A DNA stretch of 63,550 bases. Source: an uncultured Verrucomicrobiota bacterium (lineage in GTDB: Bacteria > Verrucomicrobiota > Verrucomicrobiia > Opitutales > Intestinicryptomonadaceae). Shown piece by piece: positions 9,083-19,044 of this stretch (positions are counted from its first letter, which is position 1; each line of letters begins with the position of its first letter). The notes under the pieces are model-generated. The model was not told the origin of the DNA. It saw only the letters and a list, made by a program, of their open reading frames with translations, and searched no databases. The DNA is taken from positions 1 through 63,550 of the forward strand of contig CASDUP010000035.1 in the NCBI GenBank assembly GCA_949283955.1, read 5' to 3'. The position numbers and the translations under genes are program-made.

Positions 9083-11839
9083 ATGAAAAAAATAGCCTTA
9101 TTGTTACTTATATATTCCGCCTTGCCATCTTTTGGAGCGGAAGGGCCAAAACCCTATGATCCGACTGTGGGAGAAGGTTTTGTAAATCCTGTTGGGTATT
9201 CTCTCGAGGATCTGTCGTTTTCTTGGAAGCTTCCTTTGGAACGAAAGGGAATCTCTCAGACAGCATATAGAATAAGGGTAGCAACATCTCCTAAAAACCT
9301 CGATTCACCCGATGTATGGGATAGCGGCAAAGTAGAAAGCTCACAGTCTGTGGCCGTTCCCTACGGGGGACGCGCGGTAAAATCCGGTGAAAGACTCTGG
9401 TGGAATGTCTCAGTTTGGGACGAAAACGGAAACGAGGGAGCTCCTTCGGATCCCTCGTTTTTTGAGGCCGGGCTGCTTTCAAACTCAGATTGGAAAGGAA
9501 AGTGGATATATAGGGACTTTCCCCCAAATTGCACTCGTAAATATCAATCCCACAAAGGAGTTGGAATTTTTGAATACAGGTCACCCGTCTATCTGCGCAA
9601 AGACTTCAAGACCGCCGCAAAAAAGATAGAAAAAGCCAGGCTCTATGCCACTGCAAGAGGCGCATATCAGGTGTATCTAAACGGAAAGAAAGTCGGCGAC
9701 GACTTCTGGAGTCCCGGTTGGACAGACTACAACAAGAGAATACAAACAACCACTTACGACGTCACAAATATGCTCTCCGCCTCCGACGCTAACACCCTTG
9801 GAGCAGTGGTGGCAGACGGTTGGTACTCCGGGCGCCTTGCATGGAAACTGAGCGAAGGCAAGGGATTCTACGGAAAAATTCCCGAATTTTTGGCACAGCT
9901 GGAAATAGTTTACAGCGACGGAACAAAAGAAATAATTTGCACTGACGAAACTTGGAAGGCCGGCCTCGGAGGAATTTTGAATTCGGACCTTTACGACGGC
10001 GAGGAATTCGACGCCCGCCGCGAGCCTATCGGCTGGAACGCTCCGGATTTCGACGATTCGGCATGGAAGGAAGTTTCTACTAAACCCGTAGAAAATACTC
10101 CCTCACTTGATCCTCGCAGAAACCAGCCCATCGTAATCAAAGACACCCTCACACCTATTTCCGTAAAGGAGATATCGCCCGGAACATACATTTTCGACAT
10201 CGGGCAGAATATGGTTGGCTGGGCGAAGATAAAAATAGACGGACAAAGCGGCCAGAAAATAAAAATACGCTTCGCCGAAATGCTAAACGACGACGGAACC
10301 TTATACGTAGAAAATTATAGAACGGCACGTTCCACCGACTACTACACCTGCGCCGGAGGCAAGGCAGAATGGGAACCGAATTTCACCTACCACGGATTCA
10401 GATATGTCGAACTCAGCGGGCTTCCCGCCGGAGAGAAGATTCCACTCGATTCAGTGGAAGGCCGCGTTTTGTTCAACGACATGCCTCTCATAGGTTCATT
10501 TATATGCTCCGAACCAAAAATAAACCAACTTCAGAGCAATATACAGTGGGGACAGCGCTCGAACTTCTTCTCGGTTCCCACCGACTGTCCGCAGCGCGAC
10601 GAACGGCTCGGTTGGACGGGAGACATTCAGGTGTTCGCACCAACTGCCGCGTTCAATATGGACGTAAACGCCTTTATGACAAAATGGCTCGTCGATCTTG
10701 ACGACGCCAGGTCCACCGGAAATTCCGTTCCCAAATACGCCCCTGTACTAAACGACAAACTACAGGGAGGGCCTGCGTGGGGAGATGCTGCAACCTTATG
10801 CCCTTGGGAAATTTATCTCTCCTATGGCAATCCGAAAATTCTGCGCAACACATTCGAAATGATGAAGCGCCACGTCGACCACTGCGTGTCGATATCCAAG
10901 GATTACGTTTATCCGGATTACGGCTACGGCGACTGGCTCGAGCCATTTAGCGAAGACCGCAGAGGGACCACTCCTAGGTCTCTCATCGGAACGGCATTCA
11001 CGGCAAGAAGCGCGGAGGTGACCGCTAAAACAGCTAAAATCATCGGCAGGAAAAACGAGGCTAAAAAGTACGAGGAAATTGCCCAAAAGGCAAAAGAGGC
11101 GTTTGTGAAAAATTTTGTGGATCTCGAAACAGGGAAGGTTAAGTCGGGCAACCAAACGGCTTATTTGCTTGCGCTCTCCTTCGACCTGTTGCCTGAGAAC
11201 ATTAGGCCGAAAGCGTTTGAGAACTTGAAGGATTCCATAAAGCGCAGCAACTACCATATCGGAACGGGATTTGTAGGAACACCTCTTATCAATCCCACTC
11301 TTTCTAGATATGGAGACTACGCGCTTGCCATGAGACTTCTGAAAAACGAAACGTATCCCTCTTGGCTGTATCCGATAAACCAGGGAGCAACCACTATGTG
11401 GGAAAGATGGAACAGCTATACTAAAGACAAGGGATTCGGAGACGTTAGTATGAACTCCTTTAACCACTACGCGTACGGAGCGATAGGCAAGTGGATGTAT
11501 TCAGAAGTTGGAGGGCTGGCGCTTGATCCGAAACAGCCCGGCTACAAGAATATAATATTTGCACCTAAGCCCGATAAAACCATGCGCTACGCAAGCGCCA
11601 AACACATTACACCCTACGGGGAAGCCGCGAGTATATGGAAGTACACAGACGGAGTTCTCGAATGGAAAGTCACCATTCCCGCCAACGCCACCGGAACGAT
11701 AGTTTTCCCGACGAAAAATTTGGATTCCATACGCTTTGACGGACATCCCCTTTCCGCGAAAGTGGAAATGGACGAGCATGGTTATCCCGTTCTAAATAAC
11801 GTAAAGAGCGGAGACTACCAGATACTGCTACGGATATAA
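9083..11839 (+). CDS. Secreted alpha-L-rhamnosidase, GH78
   Basis: A 918-residue enzyme that removes terminal alpha-L-rhamnose from plant glycosides or pectin side chains. A signal peptide covers residues 1-19 (ending SFGAEG). The order fits GH78: N-terminal fibronectin-like module (WKLPLERKGISQTAYRIRVA), two beta-sandwich domains (WSPGWTDYNKR; WKAGLGGILNSDLYDGEEFDAR), then the (alpha/alpha)6 domain with DCPQRDERLGWTGD near residue 503 and TTMWERWNSY near 772, which carry the acidic catalytic residues, and a C-terminal beta domain. It is monocistronic, closed by the terminator at 11871-11891. Confidence 0.93.
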   Translation: MKKIALLLLIYSALPSFGAEGPKPYDPTVGEGFVNPVGYSLEDLSFSWKLPLERKGISQTAYRIRVATSPKNLDSPDVWDSGKVESSQSVAVPYGGRAVKSGERLWWNVSVWDENGNEGAPSDPSFFEAGLLSNSDWKGKWIYRDFPPNCTRKYQSHKGVGIFEYRSPVYLRKDFKTAAKKIEKARLYATARGAYQVYLNGKKVGDDFWSPGWTDYNKRIQTTTYDVTNMLSASDANTLGAVVADGWYSGRLAWKLSEGKGFYGKIPEFLAQLEIVYSDGTKEIICTDETWKAGLGGILNSDLYDGEEFDARREPIGWNAPDFDDSAWKEVSTKPVENTPSLDPRRNQPIVIKDTLTPISVKEISPGTYIFDIGQNMVGWAKIKIDGQSGQKIKIRFAEMLNDDGTLYVENYRTARSTDYYTCAGGKAEWEPNFTYHGFRYVELSGLPAGEKIPLDSVEGRVLFNDMPLIGSFICSEPKINQLQSNIQWGQRSNFFSVPTDCPQRDERLGWTGDIQVFAPTAAFNMDVNAFMTKWLVDLDDARSTGNSVPKYAPVLNDKLQGGPAWGDAATLCPWEIYLSYGNPKILRNTFEMMKRHVDHCVSISKDYVYPDYGYGDWLEPFSEDRRGTTPRSLIGTAFTARSAEVTAKTAKIIGRKNEAKKYEEIAQKAKEAFVKNFVDLETGKVKSGNQTAYLLALSFDLLPENIRPKAFENLKDSIKRSNYHIGTGFVGTPLINPTLSRYGDYALAMRLLKNETYPSWLYPINQGATTMWERWNSYTKDKGFGDVSMNSFNHYAYGAIGKWMYSEVGGLALDPKQPGYKNIIFAPKPDKTMRYASAKHITPYGEAASIWKYTDGVLEWKVTIPANATGTIVFPTKNLDSIRFDGHPLSAKVEMDEHGYPVLNNVKSGDYQILLRI

Positions 11840-11870
11840 TCTTAAACGTATCTAATCTTAAAAAACAAAA

Positions 11871-11891
11871 AACGCCGCAAAACGCGGCGTT
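11871..11891 (+). terminator. Intrinsic terminator of the rhamnosidase gene
   Basis: An eight-base-pair stem AACGCCGC/GCGGCGTT with a five-base loop is followed by TTTTTTT. It lies 32 bases after the stop; the preceding A-run would also allow function from the opposite strand. Confidence 0.9.
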
Positions 11892-11980
11892 TTTTTTGAT
11901 TCCGCAAATTCATCTGCCGTACGGCAAGTAGGAAAAATGTAAAAAGTCCTTTTACGGAAAATTTCCATGCCTCAAAATAA

Positions 11981-12013
11981 TACTGCGCTAAAATTGATCC
12001 TTCCTCCGCAGTA
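11981..12013 (-). terminator. Possible terminator of the PSD1/DUF1501 operon
   Basis: Arms TACTGCG (11981-11987) and CGCAGTA (12007-12013) form a seven-base-pair stem with a 19-base loop; the minus-strand continuation is TTATTTT. It lies 25 bases beyond the last gene of the four-gene operon. Confidence 0.5.
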
Positions 12014-12037
12014 GTTTTTTACTATCCGCAAATATTT

Positions 12038-14137
12038 CTACCGCTTCTTGATGTTTGAAGGGCGCGGATATACCCGGTATTTAGCCCCTAGAGGAGCCAC
12101 TGTCTGGTAGCTGTTGTTTCCGTCCCTGGCGGTTCCAACCACTATCAGATACCCCTCGGCTATGCTGGACACGTTTTGGGTTGATTGGAATTTAACCATT
12201 ATTTTTTCCTCGTCGGGCTTTACCCGAGTGGTCTTAGACTGCATTCCGGGCAACCCTCTCAATAGAGATATATTAATTGGCTTGTCGAATCCGTCCTCCC
12301 TCACAACCCTCATTTCCAGTTCGTGGGAATTTCCCGCCGCAAACGATAGCGGCTCATCTGGAATTTCACACCACTCTATCTTAAACGGAGCCCTGGGAAG
12401 AACAGACATGCTTATCTGTCCCACGGGCACAGTGTGCGTATAATAGAAGGCTTGCATCAGTTCCTCGGAGGCCTGAGCCGGCTTCGAAACTTTTTTGCCG
12501 CCGACTACAGCGGTAGCTTCGAACTCGGGATTGAATGACTCACGGGGTGCGTCGGAAGATGCCTTCACGCAAATTATCGCGTCGTTCTTTCCCTTTTCCA
12601 CCACGCACTTTTCCGCCGAAAACCCCTTCGGAAGATTCGAAGCAGATATCTCTATCTGGCCGTCGAATCCGCCCATTCTCATTACGCTGACCTTCAGCGG
12701 CGTGAAACTGTCGCAGCCGACTTGCGGGTTGTCGGGCGATATTCTAACGGTAAAATCGGGCTTGTTCTCCGAAATCTTCAGCCTGAAAACATATTCGTCG
12801 CCAAAGTGCCTCTGAGCCTCCTCCACCTTCAAGACACACTCGCTGTCCTTGTCGAACTTTCTTATTATTCGCGAGTCGGAATTGTGCGTGATAAGACCGA
12901 AGGAAGGATCGTCGTAATCGTCGTTCGAAGCAAGAACCCGCATAGTTTTCGCGTCGTAAAGAGTGAGCTTAGTATCGGCCACTCCACCGAGCCTCCGGGC
13001 GAACGTCTCCATTACGACAGTACTGCTGGCTTTTACAAAAAATTTCACAAATCCAGCTTCTCTTGCCTTCGAAAATTTCCCGTTGAATACAGCCGGATAC
13101 TCCGATACCACATCGGGAACTTCTCCGTACGAGGGAATCTCGAATTCCGGTTTTTCGTCTATATCCAACACTATGGGATTCGAATACAGGCGACCGTTTT
13201 TCATTCGGAATTCCTCAAGATGCGGAAAATTTCCCGAAGAAGAGTACGACACTCCGCTCGACGGAAGATTTGCTCCGTAAATTCCAAGCGAAGTCTTGGA
13301 GCCAATAGCGGCCCCCATGGGATAAACGTAGGATATGAAGGGTATTTCACCCATTCTTATCCTGTACACGAAATCGTCCCTGCCCCTAAACATTGCGTCC
13401 CTCACCTCGAGCACATATTTGCCCGAGCGCGGAACTTTATAGATTATCACAGGATCCGGGCTTATTCCGTAATCGTCGACGTAAACCACCTCTTTGCCCT
13501 TGTCGTCGTAAAGCGACATGACCGGCTGAAACCATCCGGGAACCGCATCGGCTATGTAGGGTTTTATCGCCCTTCCATAAAGCTCCGCAACAAACACCGC
13601 CCCCTGCGGAAGGGAAAACTCGTATCTGTCTTTGTCCGCCTCCAATATTTGTCCGTTCACGCATACGGGAAGATTGGGCAAAACCTGAAGGGAGGCCTTC
13701 TTCTCCATTACTTCGGGAATCTCCCCCACAAAAAATCTAAATCTATTGGACGTTCCGTCCCTGTTGGTAAGCCGAATATCCCTCATTCCTATTTCCGCAT
13801 CTCCGGAAATCTCCACGAAAACCTCCACCATTTTCATTCCCTTGGCTTCGTCCCTTGCCGCCGCAGCCTTCTTCCTCTCCGCCGAAAGCTCCTTCACTTT
13901 GCCAAGCTTCGCTCCCACTCCGCCTCCGGAAATGCTTATACCCGAAAGGGCATACGCGTCCAAAACTCCAAGCTCCATTTTAAAGGAGCTTCCCCTCTGG
14001 CCCCCCGCCGGATAGGCGAACATTATGGTTGGAGCGCGGGCAAACGAAACCGGAGACCCGAGAAAAAATACCGATGCAAAAAATAGCGCCAACGCCAAAC
14101 GCGACGGGACACTTTTTGAAAAAAAATTCTCAGCCAT
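12038..14137 (-). CDS. Secreted pre-peptidase-C-like multidomain protein of the PSD1/DUF1501 operon
   Basis: A 699-residue exported protein with a signal peptide (about residues 12-32, SPVSFARA). It has Ig-like and jelly-roll stretches typical of large Planctomycetes/Verrucomicrobia proteins encoded next to DUF1501 genes: an early PTIMFAYPAGGQRGS module, two PPC-like domains (DRYEFSLPQGAVFVAELYGRAI with VPRSGKYVLEVRD; VKFFVKASSTVVMETFARRLG with DTKLTLYD), and C-terminal Ig-like repeats. No protease motif is seen. The ATG at 14137 overlaps the preceding stop by eight bases; an earlier ATG at 14185 lies inside the upstream gene. Function unknown; a binding or scaffolding role outside the cytoplasm is inferred. 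Confidence 0.7.
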   Translation of the reverse strand: MAENFFSKSVPSRLALALFFASVFFLGSPVSFARAPTIMFAYPAGGQRGSSFKMELGVLDAYALSGISISGGGVGAKLGKVKELSAERKKAAAARDEAKGMKMVEVFVEISGDAEIGMRDIRLTNRDGTSNRFRFFVGEIPEVMEKKASLQVLPNLPVCVNGQILEADKDRYEFSLPQGAVFVAELYGRAIKPYIADAVPGWFQPVMSLYDDKGKEVVYVDDYGISPDPVIIYKVPRSGKYVLEVRDAMFRGRDDFVYRIRMGEIPFISYVYPMGAAIGSKTSLGIYGANLPSSGVSYSSSGNFPHLEEFRMKNGRLYSNPIVLDIDEKPEFEIPSYGEVPDVVSEYPAVFNGKFSKAREAGFVKFFVKASSTVVMETFARRLGGVADTKLTLYDAKTMRVLASNDDYDDPSFGLITHNSDSRIIRKFDKDSECVLKVEEAQRHFGDEYVFRLKISENKPDFTVRISPDNPQVGCDSFTPLKVSVMRMGGFDGQIEISASNLPKGFSAEKCVVEKGKNDAIICVKASSDAPRESFNPEFEATAVVGGKKVSKPAQASEELMQAFYYTHTVPVGQISMSVLPRAPFKIEWCEIPDEPLSFAAGNSHELEMRVVREDGFDKPINISLLRGLPGMQSKTTRVKPDEEKIMVKFQSTQNVSSIAEGYLIVVGTARDGNNSYQTVAPLGAKYRVYPRPSNIKKR

Positions 14138-15407
14138 TCTTTTTTTGTTTTTTTGCGAAAGACTTTCTATGTTTGCCGGGCTCAAAATTTCTGGATAAAA
14201 CCGATTTTACCCTCTCCGCGGAGAAGAACCTGTCCTCCTTTGAAAATTTTGAACCGTCCCTAGTTTTCCAAGCCACCGAATTCGGACTGTTTGAAAAAGC
14301 ATATCCGTTAAATACGGAAACTCCCCATTTCTTGCACTCCGAATCCAAAATCGAATACAAAGCCACCTGTTCCGACCTGCGCTTCGACCAAAGCAAAATT
14401 TTTCCGTCGTCCGAACCGACCGCAAAGACGTTCCCTCCAACCGCAAACGAATAAACTCCCCCGTCCCCTGAAACGCTCCTGTAATTGTTGGGAAATTTGT
14501 CGCCAACTTCGCCTCCACCCGCGGCGTCTTGCCCGATCCTTCCAAAGTACCGGAACGGCCTTGCCAACGGATTCCCGCTTTGTGGGAACAACAGAAGGCG
14601 CTTCATGTCGAAAACGACTTCGGAGGGTCCGGAAACAGAAGAGCGGGCTTTTCTAGGATTCTCGGAAAATAGCGGCTGAAGAATGCACGCATAATTTCCG
14701 TTTTTGTCCCTTTCCACATGCGCCACGAATTTCCCGTCCGGAGAGAGAGAGCACGGAGCGCCTCCCGAAGAAACTTGTTCGACCTCGTTCGAAAACTTGT
14801 CTTTTGCCAAAGCTATGCGGGCCGAACCGTCAGACAGCGAAACGGATAAAACCTCTCCGCCTTCCGACAAAGACACTCCCTTTACCCTCAGGCCCTCAAA
14901 CTTTTTCTCCAGCACCTTTTCTCCGCTCGAAACGTCTATCACCACAACTTTCCCGTCCAGCGAGCCCGCCGCCAAAAATTTTCCTCCGGAATCCATTGAC
15001 GAAAACACGTCCCCGCTCTTCGAAATTATATCGGCGTTTCCTTCAAAATCCAACTTTGACAGCGTTCCGCTCTCTCCAGCTATTCCCCCGCATGCAAAAA
15101 TATTTTTGCCCAATGGCTTCAAACCTAAAATGTCTCCGATTTTTTTCTTCGGAGAAAACACCTTTTTCAGCGCTCCCCCCTTGGCGTCCCAAACCGCTAT
15201 TTTGCCGTCGAAGGCGGACAGCAAATTATCCCCGTCGAAAGCAAGCGCCGAAATTCTCGGCAAAACCTTCTCGCGGGAAAATTCGACAATCTTGGGATAG
15301 TCTTTTTCCTTTGAAATCCTTTCGTTTACAGCCAGAAAGGAGGTCGCTGCCGAGGCAAATACCGCGGAGATCTGAAAGAAAAATACCGCCTTCAAAAAGT
15401 TAGCCAT
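14130..15407 (-). CDS. Exported WD40-like beta-propeller protein
   Basis: A 425-residue protein with a signal peptide (ISAVFASAA, residues 1-20) and repeated propeller-blade patterns: ISALAFDGDNLLSAFDGKIAVWDA, then repeats ending in GKVVVIDVSSGEKV and GKILLWSKRR. About five to six degenerate blades can be counted. The ATG at 15407 overlaps the DUF1501 stop (TAATG) and has AGGAGA upstream; a longer frame reaches 15557 but would lie inside the DUF1501 gene. WD40 proteins beside DUF1549/DUF1501 genes are common in Planctomycetes and Verrucomicrobia; the role is unknown. Confidence 0.75.
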   Translation of the reverse strand: MANFLKAVFFFQISAVFASAATSFLAVNERISKEKDYPKIVEFSREKVLPRISALAFDGDNLLSAFDGKIAVWDAKGGALKKVFSPKKKIGDILGLKPLGKNIFACGGIAGESGTLSKLDFEGNADIISKSGDVFSSMDSGGKFLAAGSLDGKVVVIDVSSGEKVLEKKFEGLRVKGVSLSEGGEVLSVSLSDGSARIALAKDKFSNEVEQVSSGGAPCSLSPDGKFVAHVERDKNGNYACILQPLFSENPRKARSSVSGPSEVVFDMKRLLLFPQSGNPLARPFRYFGRIGQDAAGGGEVGDKFPNNYRSVSGDGGVYSFAVGGNVFAVGSDDGKILLWSKRRSEQVALYSILDSECKKWGVSVFNGYAFSNSPNSVAWKTRDGSKFSKEDRFFSAERVKSVLSRNFEPGKHRKSFAKKQKKNG

Positions 15408-16801
15408 TACATTATCTCCTTCAATATTCCCCCGGAGGGCATAGCCAAAATCTCCGGAGGTATAACTTTCGAAACGCAACCCAACGGGTGCGGCAAGTTC
15501 CCCCCAGAATCTATTCCTGCCAATTTGTAAACGCTGCCGTTGAAATCCCACGGCCATATCGGACGGCTCAAAATTTTCGAACTAGTGGAGTCCGTCTGCC
15601 CTACAACAGACCCACCTTTGAATCCTCCGCCCGCCACAAGCCACGAGAAAGCAGTGCCAAAATGCCCCCTTCCTCCAAACCACGGCGGATTATAGAGAAT
15701 CCTCGGAGTTCTTCCAAACTCCCCTCCGCAAATAACCATCGTGGAATCCAACATTCCCCTATCGGACAAATCGTTTATCAGCGCCGCCAAAGCCTTGTCT
15801 AAAATGGGCAGAATTTCCGACATCGTCTCAAAATGTTTTTTGTGGGTGTCCCACCTAGGCCAATTTATTATGACGTAAGTCGCTCCCCCTTCCACCAACC
15901 GGCGGGCAAGCAAAAATTGCTGCGCCACGGGATCGGAACCGTACTTCTCCCGTACGGAATCCGGCTCCTTCGTTATGTCGAACGCCTTTCGCCCTTCGCC
16001 CGAAATCATCGAATACGCCTGCATTCTATCGTCGTTGAATTCCGAAAACACGGGATCTATTTCTACGCTGGCCGAATCGATCTCCTTCAAGAGCTCCCTC
16101 CTGCGATTCTCCTTCATAAGGGCGAACTCCTCCTCCCTCTCGGAGAGCTTGCTGAAAGTTTTCTTTTTGCCCTTCCGGGGAGATTCCTCCTCCCCCGCCG
16201 CTTTTGGAACATACTTCATGTCCTTTCTCGACACTATGGAGCTCGCAGAAAACGGCCTGTATGCCCCGCCCAAAAATCCCTCAGCATCGAACCTCCCTAT
16301 CGGATCCATCGCCGATACAAACGGGGGAACCTTGTCCGACAACATTTTCGCCGTAGCCCTCTTGTAGCACACCACCGCACCGACCGACGGATAAACCAAC
16401 TCCCCACCTGCCGGAACTCCGGTCTGAACGAGATACGTGGCAGTTTCATGGCCGTTGACTCCGTGTGTCATGGACCGCAGAAGAGAATATTTGTCGGCGC
16501 ATTTGGCCAAGTTTTCCAAGTTGGGATTGAGCAAAATTCCGTCGACGTTGGTTGGAATGGCTTTGTCGTATGGCCCCCTAAACGAAGCAGGAGCGTCGGG
16601 CTTTGGATCAAAAGTGTCCATCTGGCACGGCCCGCCTCCAAGCCAAACTTGAATAATGGCCTTCGCCTTTGGATCCTTCGAAACACCCACCTCCGACCCG
16701 AAAAGCCTGTTGGAAAAAATTCCCGAGAGGGCCGCGCATGCAAACGACATTCCTCCCACTTTGAGAAATTCCCTCCTGTTTATATCCGCGGAAATTTTCA
16801 T
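15407..16801 (-). CDS. DUF1501 family protein with Tat signal
   Basis: A 464-residue protein exported by the Tat route: INRREFLKVGG lies at residues 8-18, followed by a hydrophobic stretch. The sulfatase-like DUF1501 fold is recognised from IIQVWLGGGPCQMDTFDPKP, GPYDKAIPTNVDGI, LLRSMTHGVNGHETATY, VIINWPRWDTHKKHF and MVICGGEFGRTPRI. Family function is unknown, though genes of this type nearly always follow DUF1549/DUF1553 genes. The ATG at 16801 is set by the preceding stop (TGATATG) and the Tat motif; the longer frame to 16867 is unlikely. Confidence 0.88.
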   Translation of the reverse strand: MKISADINRREFLKVGGMSFACAALSGIFSNRLFGSEVGVSKDPKAKAIIQVWLGGGPCQMDTFDPKPDAPASFRGPYDKAIPTNVDGILLNPNLENLAKCADKYSLLRSMTHGVNGHETATYLVQTGVPAGGELVYPSVGAVVCYKRATAKMLSDKVPPFVSAMDPIGRFDAEGFLGGAYRPFSASSIVSRKDMKYVPKAAGEEESPRKGKKKTFSKLSEREEEFALMKENRRRELLKEIDSASVEIDPVFSEFNDDRMQAYSMISGEGRKAFDITKEPDSVREKYGSDPVAQQFLLARRLVEGGATYVIINWPRWDTHKKHFETMSEILPILDKALAALINDLSDRGMLDSTMVICGGEFGRTPRILYNPPWFGGRGHFGTAFSWLVAGGGFKGGSVVGQTDSTSSKILSRPIWPWDFNGSVYKLAGIDSGGNLPHPLGCVSKVIPPEILAMPSGGILKEIM

Positions 16802-16802
16802 A

Positions 16803-19037
16803 TCACATCTTAAAAATAAATTCCTTTGTGTTTGAAAGAACCCATGCCACATCGAACACGCTTCCACCCTCCTTCATAAAAGCTTCTATCCTGTCGAGCT
16901 CGGAAGAGCTCGGCCTCCGCGATAGAAAAGTGAGGTAGAGCTTTTTTATCTTCTCCCTGTCGGGAATTTTTTTCTTCGCCAATTTCCTCAGAACGGGAGA
17001 ATCCGAAAATTTCGACGAAGAAAAATTCGCCAGCCTCATCACCTGCGGCATCGTGACGGCGTTGGATCTGTCGTTTAGATAAGACGAGTTCCTCGCCGGC
17101 TTGCCGAACAGCGACAAAAATGCATTCCCCACGCTTCCGTCCGAAAGGTTAATCGCGCGAAAATCTTTCGGCCAAAACGAATACGGCTCCGGAACTATGC
17201 TCTTGAAATCGGACGGAAGTCCGAGGGAAATGTTCAGAACATCGTACAGGCTCTCGGCGCACAATCTCGACGGAACCCTCCTCGAAAGAAATTTCACTTC
17301 CTCGTCGGCCCGCTTCTCGTCGAGCGGCGGAGAGCACTTTCTCGCGTACGCCTCCGAAGTAAAAATCAGCCTGAATATTCTGCGCACGTCGAAATCCTTT
17401 TTAAACTCCGACTCCAAATATTCCAAAAGCTCCGCGTTGGACGGGGGATTGTTAGGCCTTATATCGTCCGCCGGCTCTATTATCCCCCTCCCGAAAACCC
17501 AGGCCCAAATTCTGTTCACCGCAGCCCTGGCAAACCATGGATTTTCAGGCGAGGTGAGCCAATTAGCAAAGGAACTTCTCGGATCGTCGAAGCTTTCCGG
17601 AGAAAATCCGTCCAAGGTTCTCGGCTCAACCGCTTTTCCCGTCTCGGGATTTTTCAAAACCGACGATTCGTCCAAATAAAGGATTTCCTCCTTCCACTCC
17701 TTGCTTCCCTTAAACTTCACCTGGGCAAAAAACGCCGCCATCGACAGGGCGTCCTCCGACGTCCATTCCTCAAACGGATGCGCATGGCACTTTATGCAGT
17801 TCATTCTCGCTCCCATGAAAACGAGAGCCGCCGCGTCGGCGTAGTTCATAGGGCTCTTCTCGGAAACCGCCCGGAAAAAATTCACCTGGGGGGACCTGAA
17901 ATTCGTGCCTGTGGTGTCGAGCAATTCCCTCGCGAATATGTTGTAGGGCATACCTCCTCCCACGGCGCGCCTCAACCACGCATTGTAGGCCTGGACTGCG
18001 TTGGGCCACAAGTTGCTCGGAAACTCGCTCTTTATCCGTAGAAGATCCCCAAAGCGCATAGCCAAAAAGTCGGAGAATTCCTCGCTGCCCAAAAGCTTGT
18101 CGACAAGCCTCGCCCTCTTGTCGGCGTTTTTCGACTCCAGAAACTTCTCCGCCACTTCAGGGGGAGGCAAAAGCCCGGTGGCGTCCAAATATACCCTGCG
18201 CAAAAATTCCGAATCCGAACACAGCGGAGCCTTCTTTAACCCGAGAGTCTCTATTTTCGAATCCACGCACGAATCTATGGAACCGCCCCCCGGCGAAAAT
18301 TCGGACAGCCCGTTGGGAGAGACATCTACCACCACCGTTGCAAATTTTCTGGCACGGGAAAATCTGAGCACGCTCTGCCCGGGACTCTTTGCCAAAAATT
18401 TTCCGTCCTTTAATTTTTCGACTGATTTACCCTCTATCGAAACGTTGGCATCTACCCTTCGAACGGAACCGTCCGAAAATTTCGCCGATGTTTTTACGGA
18501 AAAACTTTCTCCCTCCCTGGCGTTAAAAAAGCCCTCCGATTCTTTCGCCCTCTCGACGGAAAGCTCCGGAACCACCTCCAGAATCAATTTCTCCGCGCTC
18601 GCCCTTCCCTTCGTCGCATACGGGGCTCCCTCCGCTATCCATCTCTTGAGAAGCTCGTATTTGGGCGAACCTCCCTTGAAAAAAACTCCACCTCCATGGG
18701 ATAATTTCCCGGAGGTCTTTTTTAGAAGAAGGCTATCGTCCGGATCCCAAGGCTTCAAAAGCCTGCCAGAAGAGTAATATTTCAAAACCGAAAAATCTCC
18801 GTATTTGTCGCCCCCAAAAAGAGACAGCTTCAAATCTCCCGCCCCTGCTGCCCCTCCGTGGCAAGAGGCGGACGAACACGTTTCCAAAAGAGGGAAAACG
18901 TCGTTAAAAAAATCGGCGGGAGGCTGGGAACTTTTTTTCGGCCCGGAGGAACTGGCTTCCCCAGACGCGCACACCAACACCGAACACGCCAAAACGCTTA
19001 GCACCGCCGACGCCACTGAACATATCCCTCCCTGCAT
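16803..19037 (-). CDS. PSD1-type cytochrome c protein with DUF1549 and DUF1553 domains
   Basis: A 744-residue exported protein with a signal peptide (MQGGICSVASAVLSVLAC onward). Near residue 52 it has a heme site CSSASCHGG (C-x4-CH, the form seen in the BIG-domain variant of this family) in a PSCyt1-like domain, then a bacterial Ig-like domain with VDANVSIEGKSV, the DUF1549 domain (LRRVYLDATGLLPP), a second heme site CIKCHAHPFEEW, and a C-terminal DUF1553 domain (NPWFARAAVNRIWAWVFGRG). It is first in the four-gene operon. The start at 19037 is chosen for the signal peptide and because further upstream lies the divergent promoter region. An outer-surface redox role is inferred. Confidence 0.88.
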   Translation of the reverse strand: MQGGICSVASAVLSVLACSVLVCASGEASSSGPKKSSQPPADFFNDVFPLLETCSSASCHGGAAGAGDLKLSLFGGDKYGDFSVLKYYSSGRLLKPWDPDDSLLLKKTSGKLSHGGGVFFKGGSPKYELLKRWIAEGAPYATKGRASAEKLILEVVPELSVERAKESEGFFNAREGESFSVKTSAKFSDGSVRRVDANVSIEGKSVEKLKDGKFLAKSPGQSVLRFSRARKFATVVVDVSPNGLSEFSPGGGSIDSCVDSKIETLGLKKAPLCSDSEFLRRVYLDATGLLPPPEVAEKFLESKNADKRARLVDKLLGSEEFSDFLAMRFGDLLRIKSEFPSNLWPNAVQAYNAWLRRAVGGGMPYNIFARELLDTTGTNFRSPQVNFFRAVSEKSPMNYADAAALVFMGARMNCIKCHAHPFEEWTSEDALSMAAFFAQVKFKGSKEWKEEILYLDESSVLKNPETGKAVEPRTLDGFSPESFDDPRSSFANWLTSPENPWFARAAVNRIWAWVFGRGIIEPADDIRPNNPPSNAELLEYLESEFKKDFDVRRIFRLIFTSEAYARKCSPPLDEKRADEEVKFLSRRVPSRLCAESLYDVLNISLGLPSDFKSIVPEPYSFWPKDFRAINLSDGSVGNAFLSLFGKPARNSSYLNDRSNAVTMPQVMRLANFSSSKFSDSPVLRKLAKKKIPDREKIKKLYLTFLSRRPSSSELDRIEAFMKEGGSVFDVAWVLSNTKEFIFKM

Positions 19038-19044
19038 GCCGAGA

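Noticed and set aside
12722..14086. A 454-codon open frame antisense to the PPC-like gene
   Set aside because: It is the mirror of codon bias in the real gene: no signal, no recognisable domain, and a full overlap. The minus-strand frame has a signal peptide and fits the operon.
15833..16813. A 326-codon frame antisense to the DUF1501 gene
   Set aside because: Basic, low-complexity translation without family resemblance; DUF1501 on the other strand is secure.
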